This document shows positions 43,887 through 52,442 of a DNA stretch of 64,000 nt, in pieces. Each line of letters opens with the position of its first letter. Position 1 is the first letter of the stretch. The notes below the pieces were generated by a model. It saw only the letters and a program-made list of their open reading frames with translations. It did no database searches and was not told the origin of the DNA. Source of the stretch: Flagellatimonas centrodinii (GTDB lineage Bacteria; Pseudomonadota; Gammaproteobacteria; Nevskiales; Nevskiaceae). The translations under genes were made by a program, and so were the position numbers. The stretch is from NCBI RefSeq assembly GCF_016918765.2, contig NZ_CP092104.1, forward strand, positions 3,038,001 through 3,102,000. The letters are read 5' to 3'.

Positions 43887-44891
43887 TTATAAATATTCCT
43901 GAACCAAGATTTCGGCCACGGCCACCAGAGCATGGGCGCCAGTGGCGCGAATATTGTCGGCGACGCTCCACAGCCGCAGCTGCGCCGGGTCACCGGAATC
44001 GAGCTGTATTCGATCGAGGAAGATCTCGGTTTCGCCGGAGGCATCTGTCACCGCCGTCGCGATCTGGGAGGGCGTCTCCCCGCCCAGCCGCAATCCTGGC
44101 GTCGCGGCCAGCCGTGCGCGGATTTCGGCCAGTGGCAACGACCGCTTCAGCCCCAGCCGCACGACCTGGCCGTGGCCATAGAACACCGGCACGTCGATGT
44201 CGGTGATGCGCACCTCCAGCTCGGGCGCCAGACGGGCCAGGCTGCGAACGGCATCGGCCTCGGACCCTTCGCCGTCATCGGCATCGACCGGGATGATATT
44301 GAAGGCAATCTGCTGGCTGTAGACCGTCGGAGTCCAGTTGCGAAAGTTGAGCACGTCGGCGGTCTGTCGTCCGAGCTCGCCGACCGCGGCGGTGCCGCGC
44401 CCGGAGGCCGCGCGCAAACAGGTCAGGTCGAGCTGAAACGGCTCGACCGCGGCACGCAATGGTGCGATCACCCGCAGCAACTGGGAGACGGCAGCATCAG
44501 GCAGCGCAACCCGGGACGGCCGCTCGACACCGCGCAGGGTCGCGTCATTGAAGCCGGGCACCACCAGCGGGACCGCGCCATCGTTGCGGAATGCCGCACT
44601 GGCGTCCACCACCAGGCAGCCAGCGGATATCGCACGCGCGCCCTCGGTCACGGCAGTGGCGGCATCGGCGGTCAGCAACACCAGCTGCACCTGTCCGTAG
44701 TCGAAATCCGCGGCCGCCGTCACCGGCAACTCGCGCTGCCGATAGTCGACGGTGCCGCCGGCAGATCGCGCTGACGCCAGCGCGTGAACACGCCCCAGCG
44801 GAAACGGGACGGTCACCAGCCGGTCGAGAACCGCCCCGCCCAGGAGCCCGGTGGCCCCGACAATGGCGATATCCACCCCGCGGGTGACCAC
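43887..44891 (-). CDS. usg: Usg-1-type aspartate-semialdehyde dehydrogenase paralogue
   Basis: This 334-residue protein has the Asd fold with a dinucleotide loop IVGATGLLGGAVLD, but the active-site region reads VALPDAAVSQLL where the true enzyme has a catalytic Cys (NxxC). It is therefore a Usg-1-like paralogue, probably inactive as a dehydrogenase. It sits four bases downstream of asd and upstream of fimV, exactly as in Pseudomonas. The function of Usg-1 is unknown. It ends with a TATAA-rich stretch that may contain the fimV promoter. Confidence 0.9.
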   Translation of the reverse strand: MVTRGVDIAIVGATGLLGGAVLDRLVTVPFPLGRVHALASARSAGGTVDYRQRELPVTAAADFDYGQVQLVLLTADAATAVTEGARAISAGCLVVDASAAFRNDGAVPLVVPGFNDATLRGVERPSRVALPDAAVSQLLRVIAPLRAAVEPFQLDLTCLRAASGRGTAAVGELGRQTADVLNFRNWTPTVYSQQIAFNIIPVDADDGEGSEADAVRSLARLAPELEVRITDIDVPVFYGHGQVVRLGLKRSLPLAEIRARLAATPGLRLGGETPSQIATAVTDASGETEIFLDRIQLDSGDPAQLRLWSVADNIRATGAHALVAVAEILVQEYL

Positions 44892-44895
44892 CGGC

Positions 44896-46008
44896 TCAGC
44901 CCTGCAACAACAGGATGCGCAACATCCGGCGCAACGGCTCGGCCGCGCCCCACAGCAATTGGTCCCCGATCACGAAGGCGGAGACGTACTGTGGTCCGAG
45001 ATTGAGCTTTCGAACCCGCCCGACCCCGATCTGCAGACTGCCGGTAATGGCGGCCGGGGTGAGTTCACGCGCCGTTTCAGCACGGTCATTGGGGACCCAC
45101 TTCACCCAGTCGTTGCCGCTGCGGATCAGCGATTCGATTTCCTCGAGTGGCACATCGCGTGCCAACTTGAGCGTCAACGCCAGACTGTGACAGCGCATCG
45201 CGCCGACCCGCACGCACAGGCCGTCGACCGGGATCGGCTGGGTGGTGCCAAGAATCTTGTTGACCTCCGCCTGCCCCTTCCATTCCTCTTTCGACTGGCC
45301 GTTGTCGAGCTGAGCATCAATCCACGGAATCAGCCCGCCTGCCAGTGGCGCGCCGAAGTACTCGGTGGGCACCTCGTCGCGGATCGCGCTCGCCACCTTG
45401 CGGTCGATATCGAGAATGGCCGATGCCGGTGTCGCCAGCGCGTCCGCCACCGCGCCGTGGATGACGCCCATGCCCTTGAGCAGTTCGCGCATGTGGTTGG
45501 CGCCGCCACCGGACGCGGCCTGATAGGTCATCGAGCTGACCCATTCCACCAGTCCGGCCCGGAACAGCCCGCCCACACCCATGAGCAGGATCGAATTGGT
45601 GCAGTTGCCACCAATGAAGTTCTTCACGCCACGACCGAGCGCGATATCGATCACGCCCCGGTTGACCGGGTCGAGCACGATGACCGCATCGTCCTTCATG
45701 CGCAGTGACGAGGCAGCGTCAATCCAGTAGCCGTTCCAGCCGCGGGCACGCAACTGCGGGTAGATCTCGAGGGTGTAATCACCCCCCTGGCAGGTGATGA
45801 TGATGTCCATCGCCGCCAGCGCTTCAACACTGCCCGCATCCTTCAGCGGGGGCGTGACGCGACCGTCGATCTCGGGGCCTTCCCCGCCCGCATTGGAGGT
45901 GCTAAAGAAATGCGGCTCGATCAGGGCGAAGTCGCCTTCATCCTGCATCCGCTGCATCAGCACCGAACCGACCATGCCGCGCCAACCCACCAGACCGACT
46001 TTCTTCAT
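44896..46008 (-). CDS. asd: aspartate-semialdehyde dehydrogenase
   Basis: This 370-residue enzyme reduces aspartyl phosphate to aspartate semialdehyde, the branch point to lysine, threonine and methionine. It begins [20 protein letters not shown] with the NADP loop; the catalytic Cys is in [17 protein letters not shown] (about residue 135), and the substrate His is in [17 protein letters not shown]. The long gammaproteobacterial form is as expected. It begins 50 bp after leuB. Confidence 0.96.
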   Translation of the reverse strand: MKKVGLVGWRGMVGSVLMQRMQDEGDFALIEPHFFSTSNAGGEGPEIDGRVTPPLKDAGSVEALAAMDIIITCQGGDYTLEIYPQLRARGWNGYWIDAASSLRMKDDAVIVLDPVNRGVIDIALGRGVKNFIGGNCTNSILLMGVGGLFRAGLVEWVSSMTYQAASGGGANHMRELLKGMGVIHGAVADALATPASAILDIDRKVASAIRDEVPTEYFGAPLAGGLIPWIDAQLDNGQSKEEWKGQAEVNKILGTTQPIPVDGLCVRVGAMRCHSLALTLKLARDVPLEEIESLIRSGNDWVKWVPNDRAETARELTPAAITGSLQIGVGRVRKLNLGPQYVSAFVIGDQLLWGAAEPLRRMLRILLLQG

Positions 46009-46058
46009 GACTGTTCCGTCCTGCGAATAGAGAATTGCACCTGCCCCACCGAGCGCGA

Positions 46059-47135
46059 TCAGCGACGCAGGGCGGCGACCACTGCATCGCCCATGGCGAC
46101 AGTGCCGATCACCGGTTCGCCAGGCTGGGCGATATCGCCGGTCCGCAGGCCCTGATCCAGCACCTGCTGTACCGCAGCCTCGATGCGATCCGACAGATCG
46201 GCGCGATCAAAGCTGTACTTGAACATCATCGCCACCGACAGCAGCGTCGCCAACGGGTTGGCCTTGCCCTGCCCGGCGATGTCGGGGGCGCTGCCGTGAA
46301 TCGGCTCGTACAGCCCCTTGTTGTTCACATCCAGGGATGCCGACGGCAACATGCCGATGGAGCCCGCCAGCATCGAGGCTTCGTCGGACAGGATGTCACC
46401 GAAGATGTTCCCGGTGACGATCACGTCGAACTGCTTCGGCCGCTTGACCAGCTGCATGGCAGCGTTGTCGACATACATGTGTTCCAGGGCGACATCGGGG
46501 TACTGCGCCCCCACCCGGGTGACCACTTCCCGCCACAGGCGCGAGGTTTCGAGCACATTTTCCTTGTCCACCGAGCACAGGCGCTTGCTGCGCTTCTGCG
46601 CCGCCTGGAAGGCCACATGGGCGATCCGTTCCACCTCGGGGGCGCTGTAGTGCATGGTGTCGTAGCCCTCGGCATGCCCATCCGCCGTGGTGCGCCGCCC
46701 CCGGGGTTCACCGAAATAGATGTCACCGGTGAGCTCGCGCAGGATCAGGATGTCGAGCCCGGCAATCACCTCCGGCTTGAACGAGGAGGCCGCCGACAGC
46801 GCCTCATAGGCCAGCGCCGGGCGCAGGTTGGCGAACAACCCGAGGTCCTTGCGAATGCCGAGAATGCCGCGTTCCGGTCGCAGCTCGCGCGGCAGTGCGT
46901 CGTACTTCGGGCCACCGACCGCGCCCATCAGGATGGCATCGGCCGCCCGTGCCGCCTGTTGCGTGGACGGCGGGTACGGATGGCCTTCGGCGTCATACGC
47001 CGCACCGCCAAGGTGGCCGAAGGTCCATTCGATCGGCTCGCCTTCATCCTTGAACAGCGCCAGCACCTTGACCGCTTCGGCCATGATTTCGCTGCCGATG
47101 TAGTCGCCGGGGAGAATCAGGATTTTCTTGTTCAT
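46059..47135 (-). CDS. leuB: 3-isopropylmalate dehydrogenase
   Basis: This 358-residue beta-decarboxylating dehydrogenase catalyses the third step of leucine synthesis. The family motifs are present: [84 protein letters not shown], and [20 protein letters not shown]. One oddity is the N-terminal loop, [10 protein letters not shown], where the family almost always has LPGDGIGPEI; this lies close to the cofactor site. ATG 47135 is the natural start. It is 43 bp after leuD. Confidence 0.95.
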   Translation of the reverse strand: MNKKILILPGDYIGSEIMAEAVKVLALFKDEGEPIEWTFGHLGGAAYDAEGHPYPPSTQQAARAADAILMGAVGGPKYDALPRELRPERGILGIRKDLGLFANLRPALAYEALSAASSFKPEVIAGLDILILRELTGDIYFGEPRGRRTTADGHAEGYDTMHYSAPEVERIAHVAFQAAQKRSKRLCSVDKENVLETSRLWREVVTRVGAQYPDVALEHMYVDNAAMQLVKRPKQFDVIVTGNIFGDILSDEASMLAGSIGMLPSASLDVNNKGLYEPIHGSAPDIAGQGKANPLATLLSVAMMFKYSFDRADLSDRIEAAVQQVLDQGLRTGDIAQPGEPVIGTVAMGDAVVAALRR

Positions 47136-47178
47136 GGTTCGTTGAAGACTCGGGATTCGGGAATCGGGAACGGGGCGT

Positions 47179-47814
47179 TCAGAACAACCACGGCGCTTCG
47201 ATACGACGCCGTGCCTCATAGGCACGGATGTCATCGGCCTGGGTCAGCGTCAGCCCGATTTCGTCGAGGCCGTTGACCAGGTTGTGCTTGTGATGCGGAT
47301 TGATGTCGAACGCGAAGGCACTGCCGTCGGGCAGCCGCACCTGCTGTGCCGGCAGGTCGATGGTGATTTCGGCATTGGCATCGGCTTCTACTGCAACGAA
47401 CACCGCCTGAACCTGCTCCGGGGTCAGCACCACCGGCAAGACGCCGTTCTTGAAGCAGTTGGAGAAAAAGATGTCGGCATAGCTGGGCGCGATGACGGCG
47501 CGAAAGCCGTAATCGTCGAGTGCCCACACGGCATGTTCGCGCGACGACCCGCAGCCGAAGTTGTCGCGGGCCACCAGGATGCGACTGCCGGCGTGGGCCG
47601 CGTCATTGAGGACGAAGTCGGGATTGGGGCGACGCGTGGCCGGGTCGATGTCCAGGGTGCCGGGGTCGAGATAGCGCCAGTCATCGAACAGGAACGGGCC
47701 GAAGCCGGTGCGACTGATCGACTTCAGGTATTGCTTGGGGATGATGGCGTCGGTGTCCACATTGGGACGGTCCAGCGGCATCACCTTGGCGGTCAGGGTG
47801 GTAAAGGCTTGCAT
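47179..47814 (-). CDS. leuD: 3-isopropylmalate dehydratase small subunit
   Basis: This 211-residue swivel-domain protein pairs with LeuC to isomerise 2- to 3-isopropylmalate. Motifs are [36 protein letters not shown] and [18 protein letters not shown]. It is separated from leuC by two thioesterase-like genes, which is unusual because leuC and leuD are nearly always adjacent. Confidence 0.96.
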   Translation of the reverse strand: MQAFTTLTAKVMPLDRPNVDTDAIIPKQYLKSISRTGFGPFLFDDWRYLDPGTLDIDPATRRPNPDFVLNDAAHAGSRILVARDNFGCGSSREHAVWALDDYGFRAVIAPSYADIFFSNCFKNGVLPVVLTPEQVQAVFVAVEADANAEITIDLPAQQVRLPDGSAFAFDINPHHKHNLVNGLDEIGLTLTQADDIRAYEARRRIEAPWLF

Positions 47815-47823
47815 GACAACCTC

Positions 47824-48258
47824 TCAGACGGCGAGCAAGAAATGGGTGTTGGCAGCGGCCACCGGCCGTGCCTCGTCGTCCTGCCAGGCCACCACTCGCA
47901 CATTGGCGAGACGACGACCGTGTCGGGTAATGCTGGCCCGTGCCAGGACGTCGGCCGGACCCGCGCTGCGAAGATACTCGACCGTGATGTTGATGATTTT
48001 CGGTACCCGCAGAATCTCGGGCAGCAGCAATAACTCGCAGGTGGCGGTGAGTTCCATCATGGCGCCCAGCGTGCCGCCGTGGAGGGCACGGATGGTGACG
48101 TTGCCGAGGCGGCTGTCGTCATAGGCCATGCGCCCCACCAGACCGCTGTCATCCCCGGTCAGCGAGAAGCCGAGAAACCGGGCGTATGGCAGTTCCGCAA
48201 TACGGGGCGCCAATGCCTCGATGCTGCGCAGCGGCGGCAACAGCAGACTAGTGTTCAT
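47824..48258 (-). CDS. hotdog-fold thioesterase-like protein (PaaI type), second
   Basis: This 144-residue single hotdog domain has the PaaI-type centre TIRALHGGTLGAMMELTATCELLLL with the HGG motif on the central helix, and ends RVVAWQDDEARPVAAANTHFLL. ATG 48258 has GGAGG upstream. The catalytic Asp/Glu usual after HGG is Glu/Met-rich (MMELT), a weak match. It overlaps the stop of the preceding thioesterase by 11 bp. Substrate unknown; it is embedded between leuC and leuD. Confidence 0.75.
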   Translation of the reverse strand: MNTSLLLPPLRSIEALAPRIAELPYARFLGFSLTGDDSGLVGRMAYDDSRLGNVTIRALHGGTLGAMMELTATCELLLLPEILRVPKIINITVEYLRSAGPADVLARASITRHGRRLANVRVVAWQDDEARPVAAANTHFLLAV

Positions 48259-48733
48259 CGCCTGCCTCCTTCGGCGCTGTCCGCCGCTGCGGCTGTCCTT
48301 CCTCATGGAACACCATGAAGGTACCCGCCGCGGTGGCGAGACCGTCATCAGGGTTGCCGTCATGGACCACCGCCCGGGCGAAGGCCACCTGCCGGGTCAT
48401 CCGGTAACACTCGGCCGTACAGCGCAGGGTCGCACCCGGTCGTGCCGGCCGCAGGTAGTCGATGCGCAGGTCCAGCGTGGCGATACGCCGCAGGGTCTCG
48501 AGATGCGTGAGGATGGCCCCGCCACAGGCGGCATCCACCAGGGTGGTGATGACCCCGCCGTGCAGCACCCCGGTCTCCGGGTCCCCGACCAGGTCTTCCC
48601 GCCAGGGCAGATCCAGCACCAACCGACCGGGCGTGGTTTCCACGAAACGGAAACCCAGCGCAGCGCTCTGGGGGACCCAGTCGATGAAATACTGCTGCCC
48701 CTGAGCCGGGCTGACGACACGCAGGGGGTTCAC
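48248..48733 (-). CDS. hotdog-fold thioesterase-like protein (PaaI type), first
   Basis: This 161-residue hotdog protein has the clear thioesterase signature [20 protein letters not shown] (HGG plus the catalytic Asp) and the central strand [17 protein letters not shown]. It is likely an acyl-CoA thioesterase. Its ATG overlaps the leuC stop by 4 bp (48730-48733), so it is translated with leuC. Two such genes in tandem inside a leucine operon suggest recruitment of thioesterases to the operon, perhaps for clearing acyl-CoA side products; that is inference. Confidence 0.82.
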   Translation of the reverse strand: MNPLRVVSPAQGQQYFIDWVPQSAALGFRFVETTPGRLVLDLPWREDLVGDPETGVLHGGVITTLVDAACGGAILTHLETLRRIATLDLRIDYLRPARPGATLRCTAECYRMTRQVAFARAVVHDGNPDDGLATAAGTFMVFHEEGQPQRRTAPKEAGDEH

Positions 48734-50145
48734 GACTGCCCCTGCACCTGACGCACATCGACGAAATGACCGGCGATGCCGGCAGCCGCAGCCATCGCCG
48801 GCGACACCAGATGGGTGCGCCCACCCTGCCCCTGGCGCCCCTCGAAATTGCGATTGCTGGTGGAGGCACAGCGCTCACCCGGCTCCAGCCGGTCGGCGTT
48901 CATCGCCAGGCACATGGAGCAGCCGGGTTCGCGCCACTCGAATCCGGCGTCCAGGAACACCCGATCCAGTCCTTCGGCCTCGGCCTGCTGCTTCACCAGT
49001 CCGGAGCCGGGGACGACCATCGCCAGTTTCACCGAGTCGGCCTTGCGCAGCCCCTTGACCACATTGGCCGCCGCCCGCAGATCTTCGATCCGGGAATTGG
49101 TGCAGGAGCCGATGAACACCTTGTCGATGCGAATATCGACGATGGGCGTGTTGGCCGTCAGCCCCATGTACTGCAACGCCTTCTCGAGCCCACTGCGCCG
49201 CACCGGATCGGGCACTGCGGCGGGATCAGGCACGCGGGCCGAGACCGGCCCCACCATTTCCGGCGACGTTCCCCAGGTCACCTGAGGCTCGATCTCGGCG
49301 GCGTCAATCTCGATGACCGTGTCGAACCGCGCCCCCGGATCGGACTTCAACTGCGACCAATTGGCCACGGCGGCATCCCACTGCGCGGCGCTGGGGGCGA
49401 ACGGGCGCCCCTTTACATAGGCAATGGTCTTGTCGTCCACCGCCACCAGTCCGGCGCGGGCGCCGCCCTCGATGGCCATGTTGCACAGGGTCATACGGCC
49501 TTCCATCGACAGATCCTCGATGGCTTCACCGGCATATTCGATGACATGTCCGTTGCCGCCGGCGGTGCCGATGCGGCCGATGATCGCCAGGGTAATGTCC
49601 TTGGCGGTGATGCCCGGGCCGACGCGACCATTGATCCGGACCTGCATGGTGCGGGCCTTCTTCAACACCAGGGTCTGGGTGGCCAGGGCATGTTCGACCT
49701 CCGAAGTGCCGATGCCGAAGGCCAGCGCACCGAAGGCCCCATGGGTCGAGGTATGGGAATCGCCACAGACCACGGTCATGCCCGGCAAGGTCGCGCCCTG
49801 TTCCGGACCGATGACATGGACGATGCCCTGTCGCACATCCATGAGATCGAACTTGGTGATGCCGAATTCGGCGCAATTGCGGTCCAATGCCGCCAACTGA
49901 GCGCGCGAAATAGGGTCGGCGATGCCACCGGCCCGATTAATGGTGGGCACGTTGTGATCCGGCACCGCCAGATTGGCGTCGATTCGCCAGGGGGTCCGGC
50001 CGTTCAGGCGCAGACCCTCGAAGGCCTGCGGACTGGTGACTTCGTGAACCAGATGGCGGTCGATATAGATCAGTGCCGAACCCTCACCGTCGTCCTTGAC
50101 GACGTGGGCATCCCAGATCTTCTCGTAGAGCGTCTTGGCGGTCAT
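48730..50145 (-). CDS. leuC: 3-isopropylmalate dehydratase large subunit
   Basis: This 471-residue aconitase-fold protein starts [42 protein letters not shown] (given here in part: [12 protein letters not shown]). The 4Fe-4S cysteines lie in [14 protein letters not shown] and [25 protein letters not shown] and the [14 protein letters not shown] loop are intact. It is divergent from the LysR regulator at 50264, which is the usual arrangement for LysR control of leuCD. Confidence 0.97.
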   Translation of the reverse strand: MTAKTLYEKIWDAHVVKDDGEGSALIYIDRHLVHEVTSPQAFEGLRLNGRTPWRIDANLAVPDHNVPTINRAGGIADPISRAQLAALDRNCAEFGITKFDLMDVRQGIVHVIGPEQGATLPGMTVVCGDSHTSTHGAFGALAFGIGTSEVEHALATQTLVLKKARTMQVRINGRVGPGITAKDITLAIIGRIGTAGGNGHVIEYAGEAIEDLSMEGRMTLCNMAIEGGARAGLVAVDDKTIAYVKGRPFAPSAAQWDAAVANWSQLKSDPGARFDTVIEIDAAEIEPQVTWGTSPEMVGPVSARVPDPAAVPDPVRRSGLEKALQYMGLTANTPIVDIRIDKVFIGSCTNSRIEDLRAAANVVKGLRKADSVKLAMVVPGSGLVKQQAEAEGLDRVFLDAGFEWREPGCSMCLAMNADRLEPGERCASTSNRNFEGRQGQGGRTHLVSPAMAAAAGIAGHFVDVRQVQGQS

Positions 50146-50263
50146 GGCGGGGACTCCTGGCGGGCAATCGGAACGGAATGGCTGCGCATCCTAGGCGCTT
50201 CGCTTGCATTACTCCAATGAATCGTTTTTATATTATTGATCTCCATTTGGAATAGAGTGACGA
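50146..50263. promoter_or_regulatory. divergent leuC/lysR promoter-operator
   Basis: The 118-bp region holds an AT-rich core (TCGTTTTTATATTATTGATC, about 50223-50242) with TATA-like -10 boxes facing both ways, flanked by the inverted half sites CTCCAATGAAT and CCATTTGGAAT. This is the usual position and shape of a LysR box. Binding is inferred. Confidence 0.55.
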
Positions 50264-51172
50264 GTGGACTTCCAGACGCTGAGCGCCTTCCTCGCCGTGG
50301 CCGACGCCGGCTCGTTCTCCGCCGCCGGCGAGCGGCTGTTTCTGTCACAGCCTGCCATCAGCAAGCGGATCGCCACCCTGGAGGCCGGGCTGGACCAACC
50401 GCTGTTCGACCGCATCGGTCGCCGCGTCACCCTGACCGATGCCGGCCGCGCCCTGCTGCCATACGCACGGCGGGCACTGGATGATCTCGAGGATGCCCGC
50501 CGGGCGCTGACACACCTGCGGGGCGCCGCCAGCGGCCGACTGACGGTCGGCACCAGTCACCACATCGGCCTGCACCGCCTGCCTGCAGTCCTGCGGCAGT
50601 TCACCCGCCGCCATCCGCAGGTGGATCTCGACCTCAGCTTCATGGATTCCGAGCAGGCCTGCGAGGCGGTGGCCGCCGGGCGGCTGGAGCTGGGCATCGT
50701 CACCCTGCCGCTGACACCTGAGCCGCGATTGCATACAGAGCTGATCTGGCCCGACCCGCTGGCCGTGGTGGTCGGGGTCGACCATCCCCTGGCGCATGCC
50801 GGCAGCGTTGTGCTCCAGGACCTCGCCGCCCACCCCGCCGTTCTGCCCGATCACCAGACCTACACCCACCGTATCGTCCGCAAAGCCCTTGCCAGCCACG
50901 GCCTCACGCCCCACGTGCGGCTGGCAACCAACTATCTGGAAACCCTGAAGATGCTGGTCGGGATCGGGCTCGGCTGGAGTGTTCTGCCTGCCTCCATGCT
51001 CGACGCCAGCCTGCGCCCGCTGACCCTCCCCGGGCTGCAGCTGTCGCGAACACTGGGCATGGTCTGGCACCAGCGCCGCACCCGTTCACAGGCGGCCGAG
51101 GCGATGATCACCTTGCTGCGGACCCAACAACCCGCCAGCGCCAGTGCTGTGTCGCTTTCGCCGGGAATGTAG
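50264..51172 (+). CDS. LysR-type transcriptional regulator of the leu genes
   Basis: This 302-residue regulator starts at GTG 50264. The N-terminal winged helix-turn-helix reads DFQTLSAFLAVADAGSFSAAGERLFLSQPAISKRIATLE; the rest is a periplasmic-binding-like effector domain (RLTVGTSHHIGLHRLPAVLRQF, ELGIVTLPLT). Its divergent position beside leuC indicates control of the leucine operon, perhaps sensing 2-isopropylmalate; this is inference. The C-terminus ends ASAVSLSPGM, a short flexible tail. Confidence 0.88.
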   Translation: MDFQTLSAFLAVADAGSFSAAGERLFLSQPAISKRIATLEAGLDQPLFDRIGRRVTLTDAGRALLPYARRALDDLEDARRALTHLRGAASGRLTVGTSHHIGLHRLPAVLRQFTRRHPQVDLDLSFMDSEQACEAVAAGRLELGIVTLPLTPEPRLHTELIWPDPLAVVVGVDHPLAHAGSVVLQDLAAHPAVLPDHQTYTHRIVRKALASHGLTPHVRLATNYLETLKMLVGIGLGWSVLPASMLDASLRPLTLPGLQLSRTLGMVWHQRRTRSQAAEAMITLLRTQQPASASAVSLSPGM

Positions 51173-51611
51173 AACCGCTGCGATCGTGACCCACTTGGCA
51201 GCGATCATCGTCTAAATGCGCCAAATGTCCCCAAGTGGCTCGGTACCGCCGGTCGGGCCGACGGTGCCGTTCATCGCGCGTTATCATTAACGATTGATTG
51301 CCACGTCAGCAAAGGCTTACGCGGTGGCGTGGGTTCCTCCTAGGGCCAGCCTCCGGACCGACTGTTAACGTGGGTGAACCGGCGGTCAGGTCGTGCGTGA
51401 GCGGGGCTTCCGGCGCAGGACGACGGTAGGTTCCGTCATTTAGGGGACACGGGCACAAGGCCCGATTCATACACAGCACGCCCCTGATCGGGCGCTGGGC
51501 ACGGTATCGCAGCCATGACGGCGGCACACCGATGCCGGCGTCTGTTTGTTGGGCACCCGACCCGTCTCGATACGAGCGGGGTCATTTGTAGACCAGGAAC
51601 GAACTAACCGC
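51173..51611. other. gene-free leader before the megasynthase operon
   Basis: No ORF with coding character is seen. Several self-complementary pieces occur: CGGACCG / CGGCGGTC around 51352-51390 and the hairpin at 51559-51583. The stretch could hold the operon promoter and a structured leader RNA. It does not match any RNA family I can recognise. Confidence 0.45.
51559..51583 (+). promoter_or_regulatory. strong hairpin in the 5' leader of the megasynthase operon
   Basis: GACCCGTCTCGATACGAGC followed by GGGGTC folds with a GACCC/GGGTC outer stem and a CTCG-ATAC-GAG tip. It ends 28 bp before the ATG of the phosphatase-like gene. A T-poor tail argues against a plain terminator; an RNA stability or attenuation element is possible. 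Confidence 0.45.
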
Positions 51612-52427
51612 ATGAGCAAGGACGTCGTCTTCATCGTCATGGACAGCTGCCGTTACGACAGCTACGCCCGCGCCCGCACGCCCAATATGGACCGCATCGG
51701 GGTCGGCGAAAAGCGCTTCAGTTTTGCCTCCTGGACGTCACCCTCGCACTACACCTACCTGATGGGCATGGTGCCGCACACCAGCCCCCAGGGCGTTTTT
51801 GCCTCGGAGGTCTACAAGAAGGAATTCGCGCACTGGGTGCATCGCCTCGGGATCGACGGCCTGTCGTTCAAGGATTTCGTCCCGCAGCTGTCGCTCCCGC
51901 ACGTGCTGCAGGAAAACGGCTACCGCACGGTGGCCCGCGTATCGCTGCCGGTGCTCAATCCGTTATCGCATCTCAACCGGCATTTCGACGACTACAAGCT
52001 GATGCCGAACCACAACGATTTCGGCGGCATCATCCAGCAGGTCGAATTCGACGAGGACGAACCCAGTTTCCACTTCCTGAACCTGGGTGAAACCCATTAT
52101 CCGTACATGCTCGATGGCGATTCGCTACCGCACATTTCCGGCGTCCATGGCGTTTTCAAGCGCCTCGATGACGATCTCGGTCAGGCGACCGAAGACCGCT
52201 TCTTCGACGACGAGCAGATGAAGGACCTGCACACCCAGCAGGTGAAGACGGTGGAACACGTCGACACCCTGCTCGACGCCCTGATTGCCAAGGCGCCGGT
52301 CAATACCCACTTCATCATCACCGCCGACCACGGCGAGTGCTTTGGTGAAGGGGGCTACTTCGGGCACGGCCCGATCGTTCACGAAAAAGTGATGGAAGTG
52401 CCCTTCCTTGAGGGCATCAAGCGCTAA
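51612..52427 (+). CDS. small alkaline phosphatase/sulfatase-superfamily protein
   Basis: This 271-residue protein begins KDVVFIVMDSCRYDSYARARTPNMDRIG, the metal-binding start of the alkaline-phosphatase superfamily. The nucleophile region reads SWTSPSHYTYLMGMVPHTSP, so a Ser or Thr, not a sulfatase Cys, would be used. The second metal site is HFIITADHGECFGEGGYFGHGPIVHE (Asp-His and His). It ends abruptly at EVPFLEGIKR, shorter than most relatives (usually 400 or more). There is no signal peptide, so it acts in the cytosol. It begins the operon and lies 15 bp before the megasynthase ATG. A role in releasing or modifying the product is inferred from position only. Confidence 0.8.
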   Translation: MSKDVVFIVMDSCRYDSYARARTPNMDRIGVGEKRFSFASWTSPSHYTYLMGMVPHTSPQGVFASEVYKKEFAHWVHRLGIDGLSFKDFVPQLSLPHVLQENGYRTVARVSLPVLNPLSHLNRHFDDYKLMPNHNDFGGIIQQVEFDEDEPSFHFLNLGETHYPYMLDGDSLPHISGVHGVFKRLDDDLGQATEDRFFDDEQMKDLHTQQVKTVEHVDTLLDALIAKAPVNTHFIITADHGECFGEGGYFGHGPIVHEKVMEVPFLEGIKR

Positions 52428-52442
52428 CGCGCAGGTACCGCC

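Noticed and set aside
51173-51611. 6S or other known small RNA
   Set aside because: Some paired segments suggest structure, but I could not match the expected bubble and closing stems of 6S, 4.5S, RNase P or tmRNA.
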